Of a stretch of DNA of 14,181 bases, positions 1-6,718 are shown piece by piece. The notes beneath the pieces were generated by a model that did not search any database, was not told the DNA's origin, and saw only the letters and a list, made by a program, of their open reading frames with translations. A program made the position numbers and the translations under genes. The DNA is from an uncultured Francisella sp. (GTDB lineage: Bacteria > Pseudomonadota > Gammaproteobacteria > Burkholderiales > Neisseriaceae), in assembly GCA_905373555.1 (NCBI GenBank), contig CAJPTP010000009.1:1-14181 (forward strand). Direction: 5' to 3'. The stretch's first letter is position 1; every line of letters starts with the position of its first letter.

Positions 1-5
1 AGACT

Positions 6-56
6 CTTTTTTCGGTTTTGGGATCTATAGCGGTCGAATTAGCAAACACACCCTAG
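6..56 (-). repeat. Copy A of an IS-end-like repeat
   Basis: Read on the minus strand, this stretch starts CTAGGGTGTGTTTG and ends CCGAAAAAAG. It matches positions 11159-11210 on the plus strand at about 45 of 52 aligned columns, with a one-base gap, so the two copies form a distant inverted pair. Similarity stops sharply at the CTAG side: the outer flanks differ (A-rich here on the minus strand, transposase remnant in copy B). That behaviour fits the end of an insertion sequence whose body would lie to the left of the window. CTAG or TA targets are typical of some IS5- and IS630-like elements, but no transposase is visible here, so the family is a guess. Confidence 0.6.
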
Positions 57-100
57 TTTTTTTTCTTTGCGAACCATTCGTTTGCCCGACGCGCTTGGGC

Positions 101-126
101 AAAAAAAAAACCGCCGCAAGGCGGCG
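101..126 (-). terminator. Rho-independent terminator of thrC
   Basis: On the minus strand a GC stem of five pairs (plus strand 111-115 with 120-124, tetraloop 116-119) is followed at once by ten T residues (plus-strand A run 101-110). It begins 27 bases beyond the thrC stop codon. A shorter T run (128-132) follows the stem on the plus strand, so it may also stop transcription from the other side. Confidence 0.85.
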
Positions 127-152
127 ATTTTTCCAAGGCGCTCGGATCCGGG

Positions 153-1601
153 TCAACGGCCCTTTTTTTTGGCCGCTTCGCGCTGCTTGTCCAGCACGCC
201 TTTGATGTGCATGCGGATGGCCGCGGAGTCGGCGGGCATGACCGTGACCTTTTGCTTCTTGTCCATCACGCCGACCCAGCGCGGATCCTGCTCCAGTTGG
301 AAGTCCTGCCCCAGCGCCTCGCGCACGGTCTTCTCGAATTTTTGCGGCAGGGCGGTTTCCATGCAAATGACCTTTTCGCCCGGCCTCTTGAGCCGTTGGG
401 CGACGATCACGCCCGTGGCCGTGTGCGGGTCGACCACGACCCCGCACTCCTCATGCAGCTTGCGGATGGCGGCGAGCCTTTGCTTGTGCGAGGTGCGGCC
501 GGAGACGAAGCCGAACTTCGAGCTCATCTGCTCGAACAAATCCTGCTTGAGCTCAAAGCCCTTGCCCGCCTCGACTCGGCTCCACATGGTCTTGATCTCG
601 GCGTGGTTGCGGCCCGTGAGGTCGAACACGAAGCGCTCCAAGTTCGACGCTTTGGCGATGTCCATCGAAGGCGAGGAGGTTGTCCGCACTTCGGACGAGG
701 CGCGGGGCCGGTACTCGCCCGTGGTGAAGAACTCGTCGAGCACGTCGTTTTCGTTGGTGCACACCATCAGCCTGGAAATGGGCAGGCCCATCATGCGGGC
801 GGCGTGCCCGGCCAAAACGTCGCCGAAATTGCCGCTGGGCACGGCGAAGCTCACGCGCTCGGCGCCGTTCTCGGTGGCGGCGAAGTAGCCTTTGAAGTAG
901 TACACGATTTGGGCCATCACCCGGCCCCAGTTGATCGAGTTGATGTTGCCGATGCGGTACTCGACCCGGAAAATCTGGTTGTTGGTGATGTCCTTGACGA
1001 TGTCTTGGCAATCGTCGAAGGTGCCGTTCACGGCGATGTTGAAGACGTTGGGCTCGTCGAGGCTGTACATCTGGGCGGCTTGGAAGGGGCTCATGCGCCC
1101 ATTGGGCGACAGCATGAACACCTGCACGGCGTTTTTGCCGCGCAAGGCGTATTCCGCGGAGCTGCCGGTGTCGCCCGAGGTGGCGCCGATGATGTTGAGC
1201 ACCCATTTGTTCTTGGTCAGAACATACTCGAAGGCGTTGCCCAAAAACTGCATGGCGACGTCTTTGAAGGCCATCGTCGGGCCCTCGGACAGGCCCAAAA
1301 GCGACAGATCGCCCTTCAGCGGCTTCAAGGGGGTGATTTCGGGCGAGCGGAAAGTGTCGGCGTTGTAGCTTTGGTCGATCAGGTAGCGCAGATCGCTTTC
1401 GGGGATGTCGTCGGCGTACAGCCGCATGATTTGGAAGGCCAGCTCCCCGTAGCTCATCCGCCTCCATTGATCGAGCGTCAGCGCGTCGACTCGAGGATAC
1501 TCCGCAGGCACCATCAGGCCGCCGTCGGGGGCCAACCCGCGAAGCAGAACTTCGCTGAAAGTCATCTGCGCGGTGGCGCCGCGCGTGCTTACGTATTTCA
1601 T
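153..1601 (-). CDS. thrC: Threonine synthase
   Basis: This 482-residue PLP enzyme converts O-phosphohomoserine to threonine in the cytoplasm, the last step of threonine synthesis. The N-terminus MKYVSTRG and the PDGGLMVP stretch are typical of the proteobacterial long form. The PLP lysine should be K113 in PTMAFKDVAMQFLG. The phosphate and cofactor loops are visible as ATSGDTGSSA (about 140-149) and VPSGNFGD (about 254-261). The start at 1601 is chosen because GGAGA lies about 7 bases upstream and the family begins here; an upstream in-frame extension to 1661 has no support. Length is normal for the family. The usual partner hom (homoserine dehydrogenase) is not upstream, where instead there is a 575-base spacer and then rraA on the same strand. 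A run of nine A residues encodes lysines near the C-terminus and is a possible slippage site. Confidence 0.96.
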   Translation of the reverse strand: MKYVSTRGATAQMTFSEVLLRGLAPDGGLMVPAEYPRVDALTLDQWRRMSYGELAFQIMRLYADDIPESDLRYLIDQSYNADTFRSPEITPLKPLKGDLSLLGLSEGPTMAFKDVAMQFLGNAFEYVLTKNKWVLNIIGATSGDTGSSAEYALRGKNAVQVFMLSPNGRMSPFQAAQMYSLDEPNVFNIAVNGTFDDCQDIVKDITNNQIFRVEYRIGNINSINWGRVMAQIVYYFKGYFAATENGAERVSFAVPSGNFGDVLAGHAARMMGLPISRLMVCTNENDVLDEFFTTGEYRPRASSEVRTTSSPSMDIAKASNLERFVFDLTGRNHAEIKTMWSRVEAGKGFELKQDLFEQMSSKFGFVSGRTSHKQRLAAIRKLHEECGVVVDPHTATGVIVAQRLKRPGEKVICMETALPQKFEKTVREALGQDFQLEQDPRWVGVMDKKQKVTVMPADSAAIRMHIKGVLDKQREAAKKKGR

Positions 1602-1663
1602 GTCGTGTCTCCGTCGATTCGCTGTCGTTTCGGGCGCCTCGGCGCCCATCCCTAAGCCCATGC

Positions 1664-1690
1664 TTCAAAACCCGATTCTTTGAAACCCGA
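1664..1690. repeat. Tandem direct repeat upstream of thrC
   Basis: Two neighbouring copies of a TTYRAAACCCGAT-like unit lie about 65 to 90 bases upstream of the thrC start. Spacing is about one and a half helical turns, as in some operators. There is no further evidence of function. Confidence 0.3.
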
Positions 1691-1973
1691 TGCGCTCCGA
1701 AATTCGTCGCGGTTCGCCGCCCGGATCCGGCGGAGGCGGCCGCGGTTTGGTTGCTTGCCCCGATCCTGCCTTGAAAGCGGCCTGCGCGTTGCCCGCCGCT
1801 TGGCCGCCCGGGGGTCGTTGCCGACCTTCGAGCGAACCCGGCGCGCTTCGCTTTGGGTTGGCCGGGGCTCGATCCCGCGCTCACCCGCCCCCGCCTTGCG
1901 CCGTTTGGGGCGGCGAGCGCCAAGGCCCGTTCATCGCCGGATTCCCGCGCAAGCGCCTCAAAGGCGGGAAATC

Positions 1974-2003
1974 AAAAACGCCCGCCTCAAGAGGGCGGAC
2001 GAG
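1974..2003 (-). terminator. Internal terminator between rraA and thrC
   Basis: On the minus strand, CGTCCGCC pairs with GGCGGGCG (eight pairs, one G-T), with a seven-base loop, and is followed by TTTTTGATTT. It lies downstream of rraA and about 370 bases upstream of thrC. It could end the rraA transcript, end a short RNA started at the promoter near 2058, or act as an attenuator ahead of thrC. Confidence 0.6.
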
Positions 2004-2057
2004 CAAGCCGGATCCGGCGGCCCGGCCGCCTCGCGCATTCCACCGACTTTCGGCTTG

Positions 2058-2086
2058 ATTATAGCCTAAGCAAAAGAATTGAAGTT
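2058..2086 (-). promoter_or_regulatory. Candidate sigma-70 promoter, minus strand
   Basis: A perfect TATAAT (-10) occurs on the minus strand at 2058-2063, inside an A+T-rich patch (2052-2130) that stands out from its GC-rich surroundings. The -35 about 17 bases upstream (AACTTC or ACTTCA) is weak. Transcription would start near 2051 and run toward the terminator at 1974-2003 and, if it reads through, to thrC. Confidence 0.45.
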
Positions 2087-2176
2087 TCGCAACGCAACAA
2101 TCATTCGGTTTTGGAAAACAATCCGGCGTCAAAAGTCAAAGACCTCACGGGGCGCCGCGCGCTGCGCGGGCGCGCG

Positions 2177-2671
2177 TCAATCCTCGAGCGGGAAGGGGGC
2201 TTTGGCGACGATGATCCCATCCTCGTCGCAGTAGACGTACTCGCCCGGGACGAAGTCGACCCCGCCCAAGCTGAGCGCCACGTCCCTTTCGCCTTTGCCG
2301 GCCTTGGCGCTTTTCTTGGGGATGACGCCCAGCGCCTTGACCCCGAAGCTCATCTCGCCCAAGGCGGCGCTGTCGCGCACGCAGCCGAAAATCACGACGC
2401 CCGACCAGCCGTTGTTCATGCCCGCTTGGGCGATCATGTCGCCCATCAAGGCGGTCGACGTCGAGCCCGAGCCGTCGACGATCAGCACCTCGCCTTGGGA
2501 CGGCTCGTTGAGCGTCTTTTTGACCAGGCCGTTGTCTTCTTTGCAGCGCACCGTGCGGATCTTGCCGCAAAAGCGCTTTTTGCCGCCGAGGTCGCGAAAC
2601 TGCTGAACGCACGTGGGCGTGTCGGGGGCGAAGTCGATCAGGTCTGCCGTGTGGAAGGTTTTGTCGTTCAT
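2177..2671 (-). CDS. rraA: RraA family protein (ribonuclease E regulator / HMG aldolase-like)
   Basis: This 164-residue protein is close to the 161 residues of E. coli RraA. The family holds RraA, which binds RNase E and damps its activity, and related 4-hydroxy-4-methyl-2-oxoglutarate / oxaloacetate lyases. The shared fold is a ring-forming trimer. Diagnostic stretches are VDGSGSTSTALMGDMIAQAG (about 66-85) and GVVIFGCVRDSAAL (about 91-104); R99-D100 is the arginine-aspartate pair expected at the aldolase-type active site. The start at 2671 is preceded by two AGGAG motifs, the nearer about 8 bases upstream; longer upstream in-frame starts lack this. Sequence alone does not decide between regulator and aldolase. 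The gene seems to be transcribed alone, ending toward the terminator at 1974-2003. Confidence 0.93.
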   Translation of the reverse strand: MNDKTFHTADLIDFAPDTPTCVQQFRDLGGKKRFCGKIRTVRCKEDNGLVKKTLNEPSQGEVLIVDGSGSTSTALMGDMIAQAGMNNGWSGVVIFGCVRDSAALGEMSFGVKALGVIPKKSAKAGKGERDVALSLGGVDFVPGEYVYCDEDGIIVAKAPFPLED

Positions 2672-3492
2672 CGTTTTCTCCTGTTTCTCCTGCTTGGGCG
2701 GCATTCCGAGGCAAGCCGGCCGCATGCCCGGCAAAAGTCCTCACGACGCCGCCGATGGTTGCGTTGGCGATCATTCGATCGCGCCGCCCAAGCTTGGAAA
2801 AGAACCGGCGAAGCCCGCGGGCTTTGCGGCGCGTTGGGCCTGGCGCCTTTCGCCGGACGCCTTCTTTGCGCCCCGCTTGACCGGCGCGGGCGGCCGAGCC
2901 GCAGCCGAGCCGCGGCGGGGCCGCGAGGCCCTGCCGGCGCGTTTTGACTCCGGGCCGAAAGGGCAAGGCGCCGGCGTGGCCAAAAATGCCGCGCGCCTGG
3001 AAGCCGGCCGGCGCGCCCGATTCTACCCCGGCGGCGGATCGAAGCCGGGCGATGCGGGAACGGATGAGTAGGGGGGGGAAAAAAAAGGAGAGGGCGGGAT
3101 CCGACTCGGAATTCAAAGCGCCCCGGGCGGCCCGACGATTGGCGCCGAAACCGCCCGCTCCCGATCGCCCCGGGGCCCGCAATGCTTCCGGAAACGCCGA
3201 AAAAGCGGGTCAAGAGCGAAGGACGGGTGCGAGGGGCGATGGCTCGGCCGGAAAGGCGCGCCGAGGCGTTTTGATTTCCTGACCTGTTCACGTAACATCG
3301 CCGTTTTTTCGCGTTACCCCCGCCCCTTCTGCGGCCCTTGCCGCGTTCCCGGGCCCGGGTTCGGCGCCCGCCCATCGCGGGCGCCTCGCGCGAAAGTGTT
3401 CCTGCCCTGCGCGAAATCGCGCCGGGCGGCGCGCCGGGCTTCGGGCGCGGTTGGCCGAAGCCTTTGCGCCCCAAGAAAAGAAAGAGAGTCAG
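2672..3492. other. GC-rich gap without a convincing gene
   Basis: About 820 bases between the divergent rraA and EamA-type genes. Open frames exist on both strands, but they are low-complexity R/A/G/P-rich translations with no recognisable domain and no ribosome-binding site, as expected by chance at this G+C. A G8-A8 homopolymer junction lies at 3071-3086. One candidate promoter (3271-3298) is listed separately. Confidence 0.6.
3271..3298 (+). promoter_or_regulatory. Candidate promoter for the EamA-type transporter
   Basis: TTGATT (3271-3276) and TAACAT (3293-3298) are separated by 16 bases, each matching four of six consensus positions. It is about 195 bases upstream of the transporter start, so the leader would be long. 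Weak evidence. Confidence 0.3.
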
Positions 3493-4599
3493 ATGGCTTA
3501 CTTGCTGCTTGCCGTGGCGATGAGCATTTTCGTGTCCGTCGCCCTGAAAACCGCCAAATCCCGCGGAGTCGACTTGGCGCAGGCGATCTGGGCCAACTAC
3601 ATCGTTTGCGCGCTGCTGACCTTGGCCGTTTTGCGCCCCGCGCTTGGCTCGGCCTCGGGCGGATTGAATTGGTGGCTGTTTGCGCCGCTGGGGATTTTGC
3701 TGCCCACGATTTTCATCGTCTTCGGCGTGTCCGTGCGCGAGGCGGGCATCGCCAAATCGGACGCGGCGCAAAGGCTGAGTCTGATTTTGTCGATCCTGTC
3801 GGCGTTTTTGCTGTTCAACGAGCCTTTGTCGGCCAGAAAGGGCGCCGCCGTCGCTTTGGCCTTGATGGCTTTGGTTTTGCTGTGTTGGCCCGCGGGGGCG
3901 AAAGGCTTGGCGGGCCTCGCGCCTTCAAAGCGGGCGTCCGGGGGCGAAACGAAACGGTTTGGGCAAGCGGATCGGGCTGCGCCGGCGGCGCAATCCAATC
4001 AATCCGTCGAATCTGCCCAAGCTGATCGGATGACCCAATCGGGCCCAACATCCGCGACAACATCAACCTCACCAAGCGGCCCAAACGCCCAAAGCGCCCC
4101 ATCGGATCGCGCGGGCCAACCCGGCGCCTTGCGCGAGGCGCGCGCGCCCAACGGCAAGGGCTTGGCCCGTTTCAAGTCGGCCTTGTTGCTGTTCGGCGTT
4201 TGGGCGGGCTACGGCGTCATCGACGTTTTGCTGAAAGCCTTGTCGCAAACCAATTTTCATCTGACGATGCTGGTGATGTTCGCCTTGGCTTTTGCCGTGA
4301 TGAGCGCGTGGCTCGTCGTCGCGCGCCGGGCCTTGGGCGCGCGCAGCGTCGCGACGGGCCTGATGATCGGCTTTTTCAATTTCTTCAACATTCTTTTCTA
4401 CTTGAAGGCCCACCAAGCCTTCAAGGGCAACCCTTCGCTGGTGTACACCGGAATGAACATTGGCGTGATCGCGATCGGCGCCTTGATCGGGGTGGCGCTG
4501 TTCAAAGAAAAGCTGGGCAAGCTCAATTGGCTGGGCTTGGCGCTGTCCGTCGCCGCGATTCTGGGCTTGTTCAATCCGGGCGGGTTTTTGCCTGACTGA
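3493..4599 (+). CDS. DMT-superfamily (EamA-type) inner-membrane transporter with an inserted hydrophilic loop
   Basis: This 368-residue membrane protein has two EamA halves of about five hydrophobic segments each (roughly 1-135 and 228-362). The half-end motifs are characteristic: AAQRLSLILSILSAFLLFNEPLS in the first half and LVYTGMNIGVIAIGALIGVALFKEKL in the second, each a helix pair ending in an acidic/basic turn. The family exports or imports small metabolites; the substrate cannot be read from sequence. Between the halves, residues about 142-225 form a hydrophilic stretch rich in S, A, Q, G, P and T with no predicted structure, far longer than the usual linker of about 10-20 residues. The start at 3493 (MAYLLLAV) follows the purine-rich AAGAAAGAGAG and puts the first helix at the N-terminus; the longer frame from 3451 would add charged residues before it. 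The gene is alone and ends in its own terminator. Confidence 0.88.
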   Translation: MAYLLLAVAMSIFVSVALKTAKSRGVDLAQAIWANYIVCALLTLAVLRPALGSASGGLNWWLFAPLGILLPTIFIVFGVSVREAGIAKSDAAQRLSLILSILSAFLLFNEPLSARKGAAVALALMALVLLCWPAGAKGLAGLAPSKRASGGETKRFGQADRAAPAAQSNQSVESAQADRMTQSGPTSATTSTSPSGPNAQSAPSDRAGQPGALREARAPNGKGLARFKSALLLFGVWAGYGVIDVLLKALSQTNFHLTMLVMFALAFAVMSAWLVVARRALGARSVATGLMIGFFNFFNILFYLKAHQAFKGNPSLVYTGMNIGVIAIGALIGVALFKEKLGKLNWLGLALSVAAILGLFNPGGFLPD

Positions 4600-4650
4600 A
4601 GCCGCGGATCGCCGTCCGCCCGTCGGGCCGTTTTCGGCTCGCGAATCGAA

Positions 4651-4683
4651 AAAAACGCCTCGAAAAGCGAGGCGTTTTTTTTT
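4651..4683 (+). terminator. Strong terminator of the EamA-type gene
   Basis: ACGCCTCG (4655-4662) pairs perfectly with CGAGGCGT (4668-4675), with a five-base loop and a run of nine T. The A run before the stem extends the pairing and makes the structure usable on the minus strand too. Confidence 0.92.
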
Positions 4684-4712
4684 CATTTGTTTTTTAGGGG
4701 GGAGGGAGGGGA

Positions 4713-4922
4713 GGAAAAAGCATGAAAGAAGCGTTGACGTCAAAGGCGCCGGCGCATCATGACGCCGGCCCGGCTGCCGCCATGTTGCGGACGCTCGAAG
4801 ACGCTTCATCCCGACGCCGCATGGGCCGATTTGAGCGCTTTTCGTTGGATCGTTGACCATCTTAGTGAGATGAACGCCCAATAAGGAAGACGTCAACGCT
4901 TCTTCGTCGACGGCCTTTTTCC
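4713..4922 (+). mobile_element. MITE-like element E1
   Basis: About 210 bases bounded by inverted ends. The cores AAGAAGCGTTGACGTC (4726-4741) and its exact reverse complement (4889-4904) match over 16 bases, and both sides close with GGAAAAAG / its complement at the outer edge. The interior aligns with E3 (same orientation) and E2 (opposite), most clearly at 4785-4817, where the frame reads LRTLEDASSRRR. A GC hairpin (4748-4754 with 4763-4769) lies near the left end. There is no transposase, so it would be non-autonomous. A target-site duplication is not evident, and the outer limits are approximate. Confidence 0.7.
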
Positions 4923-5545
4923 TTTTGATATTGCGCCCGCAGATTGTGTCGTTCGGCCGACGTCTCGTCGCCGTCATTCTCTTGATCCGGTTCCCTTGTC
5001 TCCTTGTTGTTTCCTTCCTCCATCTCCGCTTCTCGCGCGCCCGCAAATCTGCGCCCAGGCGCGCTGTTCCTCTCTTTTTCCTCTCCCGCATGCGCCTGAC
5101 CCCGCGCGGCCGGCCTCGTTGAGCCCATGACGTCGACGCTTAAAATCCCCGCTCCCGACTCGAGTCGGCGCCGCTGTCTCCGGCTTGCGGGCGCCGGCTT
5201 GATGGGCGATGCGGCCGCATCCTATTGTTTGTTTCAAAGATGAAACGTTTTGATGCGCTTGGTCCTATCGATCTGCGCCGCGCGCGCCGAAGGCCAAGGG
5301 CGGCGGGAGCGGCAAGCTTAGGGCTATGAAGCGACCGTTTTTGGGCAGGGGGATAGGCGCAAGCGGCAAAGCGCCGGATGGGTGAGGTGAGCCGGAAGGG
5401 CAAGGCCGGAGCGGAACGGGATCGGGATCAGAGCGAAACGGGAGTGATCGGATGGGAACAATGAACGACGTTGGCGCCAAGTCGGGCTCCGGGCCCGGAA
5501 AATTGGGCCGGGCGTGAGCCAAGGATTGAAAAAACAAAGGATTAA
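4923..5545. other. Gap with no convincing gene
   Basis: No domain or supported start was found on either strand. A fragment resembling an E1 end (GACGTCGACGCTT, near 5128-5140) may mark another degraded element. The stretch 5240-5545 is unusually purine-rich on the plus strand. Confidence 0.45.
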
Positions 5546-5638
5546 GTTTGCAAGGAGTGTTGACGCCGACGCCGGCCGGCGCCTTCTTTCGCTAAAATGG
5601 CGCAACGTCCAACGAAAGGCGTCCTTTATTGAGTTGTC
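5546..5638 (+). repeat. R3: solo element end, direct repeat of R6
   Basis: This stretch aligns with 10556-10660 in the same orientation. Shared blocks are TGCAAG(G/A)AG(T/C)GTTG(A/G)CGCCGA, then GGCGCC, CTTTCGCT, and finally CCAACGAAAGGCG with TTGAG(T/C)TG. The first block is the same end motif seen in E1-E3. A 12-base perfect palindrome (CGCCGGCCGGCG) lies within it. After about 5640 the similarity to R6 is lost, so it looks like an orphan left end of the element represented by R6. Confidence 0.6.
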
Positions 5639-6095
5639 AAGGAATTAATCCGGAATCAATGGATGGCGGGTATGAATTGCAGTATAAACGGATGCCGTGG
5701 ATGATTCGCTCCCAATCCCGAAACCGCCTTGAAACTGTCCGGAACGCGTTTTTTCGGGGTTTCGCGGTTTGGCGGTTGCGGCTGATGTGAGCTCTTTGAT
5801 TTAATTATTTTTTTTCGATATCAAATTATCGATATCAAAACTTCTCGCTTGCTTTCCATTTGCGGTTTCGCTTCTTGGCTGCCGGGGTTCGCTCCAAGGC
5901 GCGGCGGGTTGGCGCGCTTGAATGGCAACGAAACCGCTTTGCGTCCTCGAATCGCTCGCCCACAATCGAATCGGTTTTTTGTTTACGGTAAAATTGTCCG
6001 TCGCTGAGAAATTCGGGTGTGTTGGCTCATTGGGCCGACTTGGCCGACCTGACTAGGGCCGCCTCGGAAAATTTGCCAACCCTTTGTTTTATCTT
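5639..6095. other. Gap with A+T-rich patch and GATATC repeats
   Basis: No gene is supported here. At 5815-5840 the unit TCGATATCAAA occurs twice in direct orientation, each containing the palindrome GATATC, within an A+T-rich patch; this could be a protein-binding site. At 6015-6037 the sequence GGGTGTGTTGGCTCATTGG resembles the end of repeats A and B. Confidence 0.4.
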
Positions 6096-6302
6096 GGGAG
6101 AGTATGCGAGAAGCGCTGACGCCATCACCTGTCGGAGTCGTTTTCGCCGGGTGTTGGAAAAACGCTTAAGCTGCCTTTGCAAGGTCTGGATTGTTTTTCT
6201 TCGATCTTGCGCAACAAGGCAACCGGTGATGCTGCAACCATCCTGATTTTATGGTGTTTTTTTTTATATATTAACGCGTTGACGCTTCTTGCATGCGTTC
6301 CC
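6096..6302 (-). mobile_element. MITE-like element E2
   Basis: About 207 bases with inverted ends. The left end reads GGGAGAGTATGCGAGAAGCG; the right end, reverse-complemented, reads GGGAACGCATGCAAGAAGCG. On the minus strand the interior aligns with E3 across almost the full length, including a TATAAAAAA tract, an ATCAGG/ATCATGG block and a strongly conserved GTTGCGCAAG-TCGAAGAAAAAC block. The minus frame reads MVAASPVALLRKIEEKQSRP. There is no transposase. The flanks both carry T-rich sequence, so a target duplication cannot be judged. Confidence 0.75.
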
Positions 6303-6718
6303 TTTTTTATTTGACGGCAACAAAAGGCCGGGTTGGTGGTCAGGCTCCGCGCAACGCCCGATGGCCCGGGTTGACGGTCAATTCATCCGGTCAACTTGCG
6401 GTTTTGCCGAGATGTTACGTTTAAGTCAATAGCCCAAATGATAAACAATTTGTCGTGATTGTCGAGCAAAAACCAAGAGTTAACGGCCAAATCGTTTTTT
6501 CCGCGGCAAAAACGCATTGGCCGGATTGGCAACGCCCCTTAGATTGCTCTGCCTCGGCTGCGCCGCCGTGTCCGTCCGGATCGGTTTTGGCGCAAGACCC
6601 AAACGCCCGGAAACGTTTTGCCAAAGCGGATTGGGCGTTGCAGGCGGGGTAAGTTGGGATCCCCCGGCGCTTTGCGGCGGCGATGTCGTCGCTTGATGCT
6701 TGAGCGAAAGGAAGACGG
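6303..6718. other. Upstream region of the DUF262 pair
   Basis: About 415 bases without a supported gene. It contains an interrupted palindrome, GTTGAC (6370-6375) and GTCAAC (6390-6395), with CGGTCAA repeated directly inside it; this is a candidate operator for the DUF262 genes. Short open frames here have neither a ribosome-binding site nor a recognisable product. Confidence 0.4.

Noticed and set aside
207..1655. A 482-residue plus-strand frame opposite thrC
   Set aside because: Shadow of thrC: rich in H, V, G and D, with no family match and no ribosome-binding site.
4691..4713. G-quadruplex or regulatory G-tract before E1
   Set aside because: The run is G-rich but has too few well-separated G3 tracts to support a claim, and no gene follows.
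4069..5091. A 340-residue minus-strand frame over the end of the transporter and E1
   Set aside because: Crosses a strong terminator and a repeat element, mostly arginine/glutamine-rich, and opposes a real membrane protein.
6019..6246. A 75-residue plus-strand frame beginning in GTG
   Set aside because: Runs through the end and interior of E2, with no ribosome-binding site; its resemblance to a frame at 10452 comes only from the shared element end.
6455..6652. Small overlapping frames on both strands before the first DUF262 gene
   Set aside because: No start signal, no recognisable motif, and both strands are equally open.
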